Positions 1 through 11,039 of a DNA stretch of 64,000 bases are shown here, in pieces. The translations under genes and the position numbers were made by a program. Origin of the DNA: Acomys russatus (taxonomy: Eukaryota > Chordata > Mammalia > Rodentia > Muridae); NCBI RefSeq assembly GCF_903995435.1, contig NC_067152.1:18282263-18346262 (forward strand), in the 5' to 3' direction. Numbering within the stretch: the stretch's first letter is position 1; every line of letters begins with the position of its first letter. The notes under the pieces were generated by a model. It saw only the letters and a program-made list of their open reading frames with translations, had not been told where the DNA came from and searched no databases.

Positions 1-764
1 GGCTACACGCATGATGTGTTTTACCTGAATAATAGTTGCACTACTGTTATAGAGGCAACCAACTGCTCTCTGCTTGGATTTTTATCCCTACTTCTCAACA
101 GGGAATACATGTCTACAACTGTGAGGCTGGTCAAAAATTTATAGTAAATGAGATCATAGGCCCTAGGAATAAACTGAATACCGTTGTTTAGTTAAATTGA
201 CATAGCATCAAGCGATGCAGTGAATATTTATATCTATACTCATAGGCCAATGTTACATTTGACCTTAATGAGAAATACCTCTCTTTCCAATGAGCAGTGG
301 TAAACAGAGACACAGGGTGCCAATAATAAGTGGTAGATGACTACTCAGTCCTGAATAAATAATTTATATAATTTTATCTACGAATCAGACAACAATGCAA
401 GACAGGGGAAGAAAAGCAAGTGGGGGGCCATAAAAGTGAATAACACCTCCAAAATGCCATCCTTTTGGAAAGTTTTGCAGTTATAATCGGGAACGCGCAG
501 TAGCTGTAAATGCCTACACTGGGTCTGTACAACAATAAGCCTGTGAGCAGTCAGGCATGAATAAAGGAGGTCTCACGGAGACCTACTCTTTACTATTCAA
601 TTGTTTAACATGAGGAGGTTCTGAGGGGGGTTGCCTTAAGTTATCCATCCATTAATGACCCCATCAGGTCCCTACAATTATTTGAAATCCAAATCCAGAT
701 GGCTTTAGCTGAAGTAAATGATTCAGCAACCATCCCAAAAGCTATGCATCTTAAAAAGGGAATG
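1..764. other. AT-rich non-coding sequence, no feature seen
   Basis: No open frame of note, no SINE or L1 motif and no simple repeat could be recognised. The base composition matches the other single-copy stretches of the window. Confidence 0.6.
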
Positions 765-898
765 GTAGGGATGGGAGGATTACATGGGGTGGGAGAAAGA
801 TAAAAGAGGGCCTGGAGAAGTAATCAGAATAAATTACATAGGTGCATGAAATTCTCAAATAACTATATCAGTAGAATGAAAAAAAAATAAAAAAAAGG
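765..898 (+). mobile_element. L1 3' end fragment
   Basis: A G-rich stretch (GGGATGGGAGG, then GGGGTGGGAG) is followed by 'GTGCATGAAATTCTCAAAT' and an A-rich tail at 878-897. This is the usual layout of a rodent L1 3' UTR end: polypurine tract, AT-rich end, poly(A). Only the last ~130 bases remain. Confidence 0.55.
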
Positions 899-1165
899 TT
901 AAAAGTAAGGAAAATAGTGCCCATGTACTTGAATTTGCCCAGATATCTCTGCATAGGCACCCTTGATAATAATAACAACACAGTTTCCCTTGAAGATAAC
1001 AGGAGGGAAGATGTAATGAATATTTTCACATTAAATTCTCTAATACCAGATACATACTGAATAAAGGCATTTTTAAAAGCTCTGCAAAAGACTTCAGTTT
1101 ATATTATACAGATATATTTTCAGTATTAAGTTTTTGTAAACAAGTTAAACACACCCAGCAGTATT
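899..1165. other. Non-coding sequence, no feature seen
   Basis: AT-rich unique-looking DNA between two retroelement tails. No motif recognised. Confidence 0.5.
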
Positions 1166-1740
1166 TTCTTTCTTTCTTTTTTTTTTATTAATTTATTCTT
1201 GTTACATCTCAATGTTTATCCCATCCCTTGTATCCTCCCATTCCTCCCTCCCCCATTTTCCCATTATTCCCCTCCCCTATGACTGTTCCTGAGGGGGATT
1301 ACGTCCCCCTATATATTCTCATAGGGTATCAAGTCTCTTCTTGGCTACCTGCTGTCCTTCCTCTGAGTGCCACCAGGTCTCCCCCTCCAGGGGACATGGT
1401 CAAATGTGAGGCACCATAGTACATGAGAAAGCATATCACACTCTCCACTCAACTGTGGAGAATATTCTGACCATTGGCTAGATCTGGGAAGGGGTTTAAA
1501 GTTTACCTCCTGTATTGTCCTTGGCTGGTGCCTTAGTTTGAGCAGGACCCCTGGGCCCAAATCTGCCTATCATATTGTTCTACTTGTAGATTTCTAGGAC
1601 CCTCTGTATCCTTTTATTTTGCTATTCTCCCATGCGTCTCTCATTTAGAGTCCCAATAAGATGCCTTCCCCTCTGTCCCAGTTTCCTGGTAAGTGAAGGC
1701 TTTCGTGGGACATGCCCCTTGGGCTACATTTCTTTTAATA
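1166..1740 (-). mobile_element. L1-type retroelement 3' end, longest copy of the 'cassette'
   Basis: Read on the minus strand, the element ends in GATGTAACAAGAATAAATTA followed by an A-rich tail (T-rich on the plus strand, 1166-1187). The first ~215 bases (to ~1395) closely match 9800-10013 and 29983-30180, including the 'GGGGGA' polypurine block and 'ATAGGGTATCAAGTCTCTT' on the plus strand. Unlike those two copies this one continues, through 'GGACATGCCCCTTGGGCT', to about 1740. The layout fits a non-LTR retroelement 3' UTR. The L1 assignment rests on the tail and polypurine tract and is not certain. Confidence 0.6.
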
Positions 1741-2774
1741 TGAACTGAGGACATGGTCCATGCATTCTTTCAGGTCCTCTATGGCAACTCATTTCTTGTC
1801 AACTCCCAGCAAAAATAGCCACTTTATTATCACTCTGTGTTCTGTCCTCAGCATATAGCCATTTAGCAGAGCTGCTGGGAAATCTACTATGTGGGTGGAG
1901 GGAGCTGATTTTATTTGTCCTTCACCATGAACAATATTACCATGACAGTTTCAGTTGACTTTATTTTCGTATCATTTCTGAAAAAGGTCCCATTTCTCAT
2001 GTAATTTCTTGTAAATTTTATTCACATTTGACAAGCACTATTATTACCGAATGGTTTTGTTTTGTCCAATATTATATAGGTAACCCAGAAAAAGTAAACT
2101 TGAATTGCAGAGACAATGAGTCTCATAAAATTGCCTGAACTATCAATTTCTTTGAATGCTTATAAAGAGCCTCCATTTCTGTTTAATAATCAACATACCA
2201 TCTTAATCAGCAGTTGTGCATGCAAATCATTCTGCTTTAAGATAGCTGAGCTTTCAAATCAAGTTCATGCTGTGAAATAATGAGACTTTCTAAAACTGTC
2301 TTTACATAATGGGACTTCACTAGCTGAAGATACATTGGACTAATCAAAATAGAAAGAGACTCCAAGCCATATCCTAACCATTTAAATTGGGCAAATTGTT
2401 TAGTATTTCTGTTGAGAGTATGAACTTACTTTTATTAATGGCTTTTCCATTTACTATCAGACTCTGACAAGTTTGTAAAAGTCTGGAAGCACAGAAATTT
2501 TAACGTTTGAGATGCGTAATTGTCCCGAGATACTAGAGTTATAGAGGTAGATAGTCTGCTACCATTAAGAATGAAGCATAGTTTGCTTCTGCTTCTATAG
2601 CAGTTTTTCCCATGATGAGAAGGAAGCTTCTGGTTATCTGAATCTAAGGCATCCTGTTTATTTTTCATAGAGGAGATATGCAAGCAAATGTATAGTTTAA
2701 TTTTTATTTAGCTTTGTTATCAAGATAAAATTGCCATCAAAGAGCAAATTTTTTTTCAAAGTTCTTTAAATAAT

Positions 2775-2775
<1 letters not shown>
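1741..2775. other. Non-coding sequence, no feature seen
   Basis: About 1 kb of AT-rich DNA. No SINE box, L1 motif or credible open frame recognised. Some old repeat relics may be too diverged to see by eye. Confidence 0.5.

Positions 2776-2824
<49 letters not shown>
2776..2824 (+). repeat. (GT)n microsatellite
   Basis: An uninterrupted GT dinucleotide run of about 24 units. It abuts an antisense B3-type SINE, so it probably grew from the CA-rich 3' tail of that SINE. Confidence 0.97.
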
Positions 2825-2825
<1 letters not shown>

Positions 2826-2960
2826 CAAAATGTGTATGTGATCAGAGGACAATTAGTGGGAATCCATACTCTCTTTCTCCCATGTATATCTCTAGGATTG
2901 AACTCAGGTCAGTAGGTTTGGTGCCTTCTATATTCAACAACTGATCCGTGCTATTTCTCT
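2825..2960 (-). mobile_element. B3-type (B2 superfamily) SINE, antisense, degraded
   Basis: Contains 'GATCAGAGGACAATTAGTGG', 'GGATTGAACTCAGGTCAG' and 'AGGTTTGGTGCCTTC'. These are the reverse of the rodent tRNA-derived SINE body, including the B-box-like 'gttcaatcc'. The tRNA end is at the right; the tail merges into the (GT)n tract. Confidence 0.7.
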
Positions 2961-2974
2961 TTTATTTTTTTCCT

Positions 2975-3125
2975 TTAATCTTCTTTATCAAGCTCACCAA
3001 GCATATAAATCTGAAGTTTCTTTGTTGCATATTTTGATTGGAATGACCTTTTGTGTTGATGAGAGTGGGATGTTAAAGTCACCAATTATGTTAGTCACCT
3101 ACAATTGCTGTTTGTGCTGCTGTCT
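2975..3125 (-). mobile_element. L1 ORF2 fragment, antisense
   Basis: 'GATGAGAGTGGGATGTTAAA' followed by 'GTCACCAATTATGTTAG' matches the antisense of a well-conserved part of rodent L1 ORF2. The fragment has no open frame and is flanked by other retroelement debris. Confidence 0.55.
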
Positions 3126-3184
3126 TTCTGTTTATCAATGCTCACTTTATAAAACTGAGCTCAACAGTTACAATTAATGTGTGA

Positions 3185-3385
3185 GTTTGTGTGTGTGTGA
3201 GAGATATGGGGATAGGGAGAAAAAGAGGAGGAGAGGAAAAGAGAAAGAGGATAAGAAAGAGAGAGAGCTGAAATATTGTGAATAGGAGGTGGGAGTATAT
3301 CTGGGAGGAGTTGGGGGGGGAAGGTGAATAGAATCTAAATGCATCTAATGACATTTTCAAATGATTAATAAAATATTATTTTAAA
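3185..3385 (+). mobile_element. L1 3' end fragment
   Basis: A purine-rich tract (GAGAGGAAAAGAGAAAGAGG, then GGGAGGAGTTGGGGGGGG) is followed by an AT-rich end with 'TTTTCAAATGATTAATAAAA'. This is the typical end of older rodent L1 3' UTRs. No clear poly(A) tail or target-site duplication survives. Confidence 0.55.
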
Positions 3386-3966
3386 AGATACAGTAATAAA
3401 TTAAGTAGAAGACATTTTGAAAGTAAAATAAACACAATACTAAGCAGATTTTCCTCCAAAGAACAAAGACAAAGAACCAGAGTCTTTCTGAATGTCTAAT
3501 ATTAGAGATGTGTGCTTAAGGGAGCAGAGGCTCAATAGAATCTATTATAGTCCTTTCTTGTTCTCTCTATAAAGGTTGGTGCTGTTTGTGGGCTGAGAGC
3601 AGAGGCTGGGGCCAGGATATACTGTCAGTATCAAGGTTATGTTCTCTTTATATGGTTCACATTGTTTACTAGAAGCTGCTTCTGGCTCTAAGAAGCTTTG
3701 TAGCATGTAGGAGTTTCACATTGCCACTTGCTGGAAAATACTCTGGTTCTTTTTGGAGGAAATATCCAAGATCAGGGGTGTCTCCTTGCTTCATTGTGGG
3801 GAGGAGACTTTTTTTTTTCCGAGTACTACAATGCATTCTATATATCTAATGGATAGAACGCACCTAGACATTCCACCTGTTGGTCTGAATACATTAGGAT
3901 TCCTCTCTACAGTAAGTTACTCCATGGAAACCAAGAAAACTGTATTGCTTGGGTACAGATTTGTTG
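3386..3966. other. Non-coding sequence, no feature seen
   Basis: An open frame at 3753-4001 (82 codons, plus strand) starts in ordinary sequence and runs into the inverted repeat below. It shows no recognisable domain and was not accepted as a gene. Confidence 0.5.
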
Positions 3967-4062
3967 ACCCCATAAGGAATCAAAGCCTTGAGAAGGAATA
4001 AACTTGATTATGTGAGTATACCAGGAGAGCAAGTTTATTCCTTCTCAAGTCTCTGATGGGGT
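3967..4062. repeat. Inverted repeat / hairpin with perfect 20-bp arms
   Basis: The 20 bases at 3987-4006 are the exact reverse complement of 4030-4049 (arm CTTGAGAAGGAATAAACTTG), separated by a 23-base loop. A further 7-base match (ACCCCAT at 3967-3973 against ATGGGGT at 4056-4062) extends the imperfect palindrome to about 96 bases. It matches none of the repeat families recognised in the window. Confidence 0.95.
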
Positions 4063-6090
4063 TGAAGATCAATAGTTTAGTTGTTTAGGGGTTAAGATGT
4101 TTTTAGGTCTAGGTAGATGTTTTAAGTTGATAATGACAAGATGTGATGGAGATTGATTTACATTCAAAATTTTAGATGCACCAAGATAGGTAAGGTGTTT
4201 TCTTCAAGGCTGTAAGGTACAAATAGCAAAAATATTAAGAATGTAACATTTAGATAAATCCTGATTGTGTCATGGTGCTTCTTGCTGTGGGTAGTTTTTG
4301 TATATATGTGTAGTAATATAAATGTATATGTAAAAAAATATTTAATAAAAAAATTAAAAGAAAAAAGTCAAAGCATGCAAGCAGTGAGGCAGCCGTGGCA
4401 AATTAGTAATCTTCCGGCCTTGGGCTCAGACTTCTAAACCTCGGCATGGTCTCATGCCACCCTTTGCTCAAATTTTGGAGCTCTTTGTAACATGCTAACC
4501 TGCCTCTTCTGCTTCATAGTGACCCAGAACAGCAACTGCTTGCCGGCTATATCATGTATTCTTTTTTTTTTTTTTTTACCTTGTATGGTTTTCGCAGAAA
4601 TTTCTACAGCTCTCTTTTGCTTACAACTCAGTAGAAGTGGCTGACATTGTCACTTCTACATGCAGAGAAGATGAAGTGAAGGAAAGTGATAATTTTCGTT
4701 TGTGAAAATTGCATTTTTCCTAAAAAAGTTAATTGATTCAGAGTTTGATGATGAGGAAGAAAACTGAGAGAAGATATCAAGAGAGTTGTCCACATCTCTG
4801 CACAACACTTCGGTTCCCATATGCTGACAGAGAGCCAAGAAGGCTAAACAGTTTTCAGAAGCTGCTGGAATACCAATAAAATGTGTTAGTGTTAGCATTG
4901 TTTGCATTTTAAAATCTGTCCAAATCCATTATTGAAATGTGGCACAAATTTTTTTTTGAGTCACCAAAGATTTAGGATACCCTGTGTTTATGTGGTGATG
5001 TCTTTGTTCTGTGGCGCCGGCCTCTGGAAAACATCCTTTAGTTGTCTGAAGTCTGGCCTTGCTGCCTCCTTTCTCTCTCCAACCAAAGAGCAAGAGCTTT
5101 CCATGAAAACGCTTAGAGTAAAAAGAACCTATATTAGCATATTTTATTTACACATTCTAAACATTTAAATGTTTTTTTTCAACCTAACATCTAGGATTAT
5201 CGCTTTTAAATGTAGCATGTATAGAACCATACATTAAAAGCAATTTACCTATTTAGTTGTTAAAGCACGCTCTTAATTGGAAAAAGTGTTAATAATAACA
5301 AGCATAATAAGAAGTAGTTGGTTATCCTATATGCTGGCCAAACCCAGTCCAGTAGCTCCCCACATTTTAAGGTATGTCTTTTGACCTTTCTCTTTATCTC
5401 ATGGTTGTGGTACATTCAGAAAGTCATGATTTTCTTCAATGTAATGGCTGTTATGTCTTCATCCTGGTCCCATAACCACCCAAATCCACACCTAATGCCT
5501 AGCTCATGATATACATGTATTCCTCTGTAAAAGTGGGAAAGTAGAAAGGAACCAGAAAATCACAAATCCTGAGAGTGTCTTAGGATGCCAAGAGTGCTTA
5601 ATGAGCTTTTCTCTACATAAGTGATTGAAGGACAGGACAGGACCAGCAACAGAAAGGTGAATGGTAAGGGCTAAGTAAATGACCGCTGCAACGTCCGTCA
5701 TTAGAGGGACGCTGACCCCTCAGCCACAACCTTTCCTGCACACATACTTCATTCCTGACACTGGCTCCAAAATCAACCTACTGTGGCAACTACTATGACA
5801 TATACCGTAAGCATTACCTTCCAGGTTACTGATACCTTTATGTCCCAGAAACAGAAAACTTTGCTGTCACCTACGTATGTACAGAAGTCCTGGGTGTTTA
5901 AGAGGATTCAGTAGTAAAGCACAGTCACAGTACTATGATAACAGCTTTAGGAACACTAGTAAGAGCTAAAAATGAACAGCACGCTGCGGTTAGTATGCAC
6001 TGGACACCGCACCAGCCGCCATGTAAAGAACATCCCATTGCTTATGTACAACACTCTTGTGAGCTAGATGCTGATCTAGGTACATTTCTG
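4063..6090. other. Non-coding sequence with one T16 run
   Basis: About 2 kb without a recognisable element. A T run at 4562-4577 is flanked on the left by a slightly GC-richer block (about 4370-4555), which could be an unrecognised antisense retrocopy, but no reading frame supports this. Short frames at 4656-4907 (-) and 4902-5168 (+) show no domain. A single 'GGCGCCGGCC' near 5014 is not a CpG island. Confidence 0.5.
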
Positions 6091-6490
6091 ATTCTGGGAT
6101 AAAATATCCCGACCAACAGCACCTATGGTGGAACGGGCTTGTTTGGCTTAAGATTTCAAATTGCAATCCATTACTGGAGCAGGAACTAAAGCAGCTAGTC
6201 ACACTGCACACCCATAGTCAAGAGCAAAGAGGATACAGGCTCTTTGCTTGCTCAATTAATGATCACCTAGCTTTCTTTACTCATACAGTCCAGGAATCCT
6301 GCCTTGAAATAGTGTCACCCCTGTGTAAGATGAGTCATCCCATATGAATTATCTATCAGGCAAATCCCCCACCCCCACCCCAGACATGCCTGCCCACTGG
6401 CCAAACTGATTTACACAATTCTTCATAAAGAATTCTCTTCCTAGTGATTCATGGCTGTCAAGTTGACAGTAAGACTATTCAGAACAGGTA
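6091..6490 (-). mobile_element. MaLR-type (ERVL-related) LTR, antisense
   Basis: On the minus strand the order of landmarks is 'TGTCAACTTGACAG', 'GGGCAGGCATGTCTG', 'CTCTTTGCTCTTGACTATGG', 'CTAGCTGCTTTAGTTCCTGC' and 'GATATTTTATCCCAG'. These match the widespread rodent MaLR (MT/ORR) LTR type, which ends near a 'TTTTATCACAGCAACAG' motif. The copy is diverged and its ends are blurred. Confidence 0.7.
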
Positions 6491-6694
6491 CCATTCTTCT
6501 CTGAGTGGTAGAGACATTAGTTCTATGTGCGTGGTTACATGGCTGAATAGTAGGGTACCTGCTTTTAAATTACAGTGCTAAACTTGGAAAAGTCCCAAGT
6601 CACAACAACCAACATGGGCAGTGCAACAATTTAAAAAATTTAATAGGCTATATTGTATTATGCATGAACAATTATAGAAAGTGCTTTAAAATAC
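6491..6694. other. Unique sequence between LTR and L1
   Basis: AT-rich spacer. No motif recognised. Confidence 0.5.
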
Positions 6695-7235
6695 AGTTTA
6701 ATTATTTATTCATGTTATACTCCAAACACAGACCCCTCCCTCCTCTCCTCCTGGTCCCACCCTTTCTTCTTCTCCCCCCTCCCCTTATTCTGAGAAAAGG
6801 GGAGACCCCACCCCATATAAACCCAGCCCAGCATTTCAAGTCTTATTAGGACTGAATGCATTCTCTTCTACTGAGACCAGGCAAGGGAACCCTGTTAGGG
6901 GAAAGTGATCCAACAGCAAACAACAGAGTCCATGTCAGAAGCAGCCCCCATTCTACTTGCTTGGGGACCCCATGAGCACCACGCTGCCCATCAGTTACAT
7001 ATGTGTAGGGGGCTAGAGACAGACCATGCTTGCTCTTTGGTTGGTGCTTCAGTCTCTGTGAGCCCCATGGGCCTAGGCTAGTTGACACTGTTGGTCTTCT
7101 TGTGAAGTTTCTGTCACCTCCAGGTCCCTCTATCCATCCCTCCTCTTTTCCACAAGACTCCCTACACTTTGCCCAATGTTTGGGAATGAGTCTCAGCATC
7201 TATTTAAATCTGGTGCTGAGTGGAGCCTCTTAGAG
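6695..7235 (-). mobile_element. L1 3' UTR (3' end of the antisense L1)
   Basis: Plus-strand pyrimidine-rich blocks (CCCCTCCCTCCTCTCCTCC, 'CTGAGAAAAGG') are followed by 'GTCCATGTCAGAAGCAGC', 'GTTGGTCTTCTTGTG' and 'TGAGTGGAGCCTCTTAGAGG'. These landmarks recur in the same order at 10426-10620, 37140-37640 and 47060-47580, defining the 3' UTR of one L1 lineage. ORF2-homologous DNA follows at the right. Confidence 0.85.
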
Positions 7236-7940
7236 GATAGCTATGCTACCTGATCCTTCTATCCTTCCCCTCAACATGTCCACAAATCTGAACTCTGCTC
7301 CATATTTGACTGTGAGTCTCAGCATCTGTTTTGATCTACTCTTGGGTCTAGATTAACTTACCCATTCAGGTGGGTCTTTTCTATTTCCACCCATTTGCCT
7401 GTGAATTGCATATTTCTTTGGTTTTAACAGCTAAGTAGTATTCTGTTGTGTAAATGTATCACAGATTCTCTATCCATTCTTCAGTTGAGGGACATCTAGA
7501 TTGTTTCCAGATTCTGGCCATTATGAATAAAGCAGCTATGAATGTAGTTGAGCAAATGTTATTGTTGTATGGTGGAGCCCAGGAGAGGTACAGCTGAGTC
7601 TTAAGGTAGAGCTATTCCCAATTTTCTGAGAAAGTGCCACACTTATTTCCAAAATGGCTAGACAAATTTGCACTGCCACCAGCGATGGAGGATTATTCCC
7701 CTTTCTCCATATCCTTGCCTGGATGTACTGTCACTTGAGTTTTTGATTTTAGCCATTTTGACAGATGTAACATGGGTTCTCAGAGTTGTTTTGACTTGCA
7801 TTTCCTTGATGATTATGGATGTTGAACATTTCTTTAAGTGCTTCTTGGCCATTAGAGATTCCTTTGTTGAAAATTCTTGGTTTAGTTCTGTACTCCATTT
7901 TAAAATTGGACTATTTGTTTTGCTGTGTTAATTTCTTAAG

Positions 7941-8058
<118 letters not shown>

Positions 8059-8554
8059 ATATTAGCCCTCTGTCTGATGTAGGGTTGGTGAAGAACTTTT
8101 CCCAATCTATAAAGAATTCTGTTGACAGTGTCCTTTGCTCTACATAAGCTTTTCAGTTTTATAGAGTGCCATTTATTAATTGCTGACCTTGGTTCCTGAA
8201 GTTGTTGGCATTCTGTTCAGGAAGTTATCTCCTATACCAATGAATCCCAGGCTTTCCCTTACCTTTTCCCCTAATAGCCAGTGTATTTGTTTTTCTGTTG
8301 AGGTACTTGATCCACTTGGACTTTAGTTTTATGTAGGGTGGTAAATATTGATTATGAGCATGGAATAGCTTCCTATCTTCTAAAATCATCTTTGATTTCT
8401 TTCTTCAAAGACTTGAAGTTGTCATATGGATCTTTCACATAGTGGGTTAGAGTTACATCAAGATATTTTATATTATTTGTGGCTGTTGTGAAGGGTATTG
8501 TTTCCATAATTTCTTTCTTAGCCCATTTGTTATTTACATACAGGAGGGCTATTG

Positions 8555-8580
8555 ATTTTTTTTTTTTTTTTTTTTTTTTT
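8555..8580. repeat. T26 homopolymer inside L1 ORF2
   Basis: Twenty-six consecutive T residues within otherwise L1 ORF2-homologous DNA. L1 sequence continues on both sides without a recognisable insert, so this looks like homopolymer expansion. Confidence 0.9.
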
Positions 8581-9799
8581 AGTAAATTTTATATCCAACC
8601 ACTTTGCTGAAAGTGTTTATCAGCTGTAGAAGTTCCCTGGTAGAATTTTGGAGGACATTTATGTGTTCTGTCATATCATCTGTGAACAGCAAAACTTTGA
8701 TTTCTCCCTTTACAATTTGTATCCTCCTTTATCTCCTTTAGTTGTCTTACTGCTTTAGTGAGAACTTCAAGTGCCATATTGAATAGATATGTAGAGGGTG
8801 GCCAGCCTTGTTTTGTCCATGATTTAGTGGGACTGTATTAAGTTTTTCTTCATTTAAAATAATTTGGCTGTTGGCTTGCTACTTATTGCCTTAATTGTGT
8901 CTGAGTATGTATCTTGTATCCCAAATCCCTCCAACAGGTCAAACATGTAGGAGTGTGGTTGGATTTTGTCAAAGGTTTTTTTTTTTTTTTTTCCAGCATA
9001 TAATGAGATGATCATGAGTTTTTTTTTCCTTTCAGTTTGTTTATATGGTGGATAAGATTGATAGATTTTTATCCCTGTATGCCTGGGATGAAGCCTACTT
9101 GATTATGGAGGATGATATTTTTAGTTAGTTCCTGGATTCAGTTTGTATTTTACTGAGTATTTTTGCAACAATGTTCATAACAGAAATTTGTCTAACTTTC
9201 TCTATTTTTGTTCAGTCTTTGAGTGGTTTAGGGATATTATGGTGACCGAGTGTGGCAATGTTCCTTCTGTTTCTATTTTGTGGAATAATTTGAAGAGCAT
9301 TGGTATTAACTCTTCTTTGAAAGTCTAGTAGAATTCTGCACTGAGATCACCTGGCCCTTGGCTTTTATTCTTGCTTGGGAGTCTTTTAATGAGTGCTTCT
9401 ATTTTTTAGGGGTTATAGGACTATTTCAATTGTTTACTTGATCTTCATTTAGCATTGGTACATTGAATGTATCAAGAAAATCATCCATTTCGTTTAGATT
9501 TTCCAGTTTTGTGGAATAAAGGTTTTTGAAATAAGATCTAATAATGCATTGGATTTTCTTGGTGTTTGTAGTTATGTCCCCCTTTTCATTTCTCGTTTTG
9601 TTAATTAGGATACTCTTTCTCTCTGCCTTTTGGTTAATTTGGCTAAGGGTGTGTCTATCTTTATGGTTTTCTCAAAGAACCAGGTCTTGGTTTTGTTGAT
9701 TCTTTGCTTTGTACTCTGTGTTTCTAAGTTACTGATTTCAGCCCTGAGTTTGATTATTTCCTGCTGTCCACTCCTCTTGGGTGTGTTTGCTTCTTTTTT

Positions 9800-10013
9800 A
9801 AAAAAATTTTTTATTAATTTATTCTTGTTACATCTCAATGGTTATCCCATCCCTTGTATCCTACCATTCTTCCCTCCCTCCCATTTTCCCCTTATTCCCC
9901 TCCCCTATGACTGTTCCTGAGGGGGATTACCTCCCCCTGTATATGCTCATAGGGTATCAAGTCTCTTGTTGGTAACCTGCTATTCTCCCTCTGAATGCCA
10001 CCAGGTCTCCCCC
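9800..10013 (-). mobile_element. Nested short retroelement cassette (~215 bp) with target-site duplication
   Basis: The A-rich tail lies at the left (T-rich on plus) and the body matches 1190-1395 and 29983-30180. It interrupts L1 ORF2 and is flanked by an imperfect duplication: TGTTTGCTTCTTTTTT at 9784-9799 and TGTTTGCTTTTTTT at 10014-10027. ORF2 homology resumes directly after the right copy. The body begins, on its own strand, at GGGGGAGACCTGGTGG, within about five bases of the start of the 29983 copy. Confidence 0.85.
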
Positions 10014-10081
10014 TGTTTGCTTTTTTTGTACTAGAGTTCCCAGGTATGCTTTTAAATTGTTAATATGAGGTCTTTCCAAAT

Positions 10082-10279
10082 TTTTATTTAATTAATTTAT
10101 TACTTTACATCTCAGTTATATTCCATTCTCTTCTCTCCTCCCAGTCCTTCCCTCTCTTCTCTTTGCGTTCCCTATTCCTTAGAAAAGGAGATCTCCCTAC
10201 CCACTCACTTCATTAAGTCAAAATATGACTGAGTTTGTCCTCTTTCCCTGTGGACCTGCAAGGCAGTCCAGCTTAGATG
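10082..10279 (-). mobile_element. Nested 5'-truncated L1 3' UTR end
   Basis: An insertion of roughly 195 bases with an AT-rich left end ('TTTAATTAATTTATTACTTT') and the pyrimidine-rich blocks of the L1 3' end (CTCCTCCCAGTCCTTCCCTC). It splits ORF2 homology between GAGGTCTTTCCAAATTT (from 10068) and GAGGTCTTCTCTAATTTC (from 10280), which look like an imperfect target-site duplication. It is about 70 bases from the previous insertion. Confidence 0.7.
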
Positions 10280-10425
10280 CACCTGAGGTCTTCTCTAATT
10301 TCTTTTTGAAGGCACTTAGTTCTATTAATTTTCTTTCCTCTTATCACTGCTTTCACTGTGTCCCATAAGTTTGGGTATGTTGTGTCATCATTTTCATTGA
10401 ATTCTTGAAAGTCTTTAGTCACCCC

Positions 10426-11039
10426 CAAGCTCCTCTGGGCCCTGCTTAGTTGGCTCTGTTGGTCTTCTTGTGGATTTTCTGTCATCTCCAGGCCCCTCTA
10501 TCCATCCCTCCTCTTTTCCACAAGACTCCCTACACTTTGCCCAATGTGTGGAAATGAGTCTTAGCATCTGTTTAAATCTGGTGCTGAGTGGAGCCTCTTA
10601 GAGGATAGCTATGCTAGTCTCCTGTCTGAGAGCATAGCTGTGTATCGGTAATAGTGTCTGGGCTTGGCTCTCTCCCATGGGATGGGTCTCAGGTTGGGTC
10701 AAGTGTTGGTTAGACATCCATCATCTCTACTCTATCTTTATCCCTGTCCATCTCCTAGACAGGGTAAATATTGAGTTGAAGTTTTGTGGGTGGGTTGTTG
10801 GTTCTCCTCCTTTCACTAGGAGTCCTGTCTATTTAGAGAGTGGCCTCTTCTGTCTTCATGACCCCTGCTACTAGGTGTCTCAGTTCTAGTTATCTCCATA
10901 TCCTCCAAGAATCCTACTCTCTCCTAGGTCTCCAGCTTTTCATAAAGATATATCTGCCCATAGTTTCTCTTCCCTCTGCAGGCCCTCTGCTCTCTCCAGG
11001 TCTGATCTCCACCCTCATTTCTCTCTCTTTCCTACATTT
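10426..11039 (-). mobile_element. Second L1 3' UTR copy, antisense
   Basis: The first ~190 bases repeat the L1 3' UTR at 7050-7235, with a block of about 50 bases almost unchanged (from 'CTATCCATCCCTCCTCTTTT'). The copy continues through 'CTTCATGACCCCTGCTAC' and 'CCCATAGTTTCTCTTCCCTC', also present at 37800-37935. It joins ORF2-homologous DNA abruptly at about 10425, so either a second L1 landed here or a rearrangement duplicated the UTR. Confidence 0.75.

Noticed and set aside
5005..5030. Local GC-rich patch (GGCGCCGGCC), considered as a promoter or CpG island
   Set aside because: Only a few CpG sites over about 25 bases in AT-rich surroundings; too small for a CpG island.
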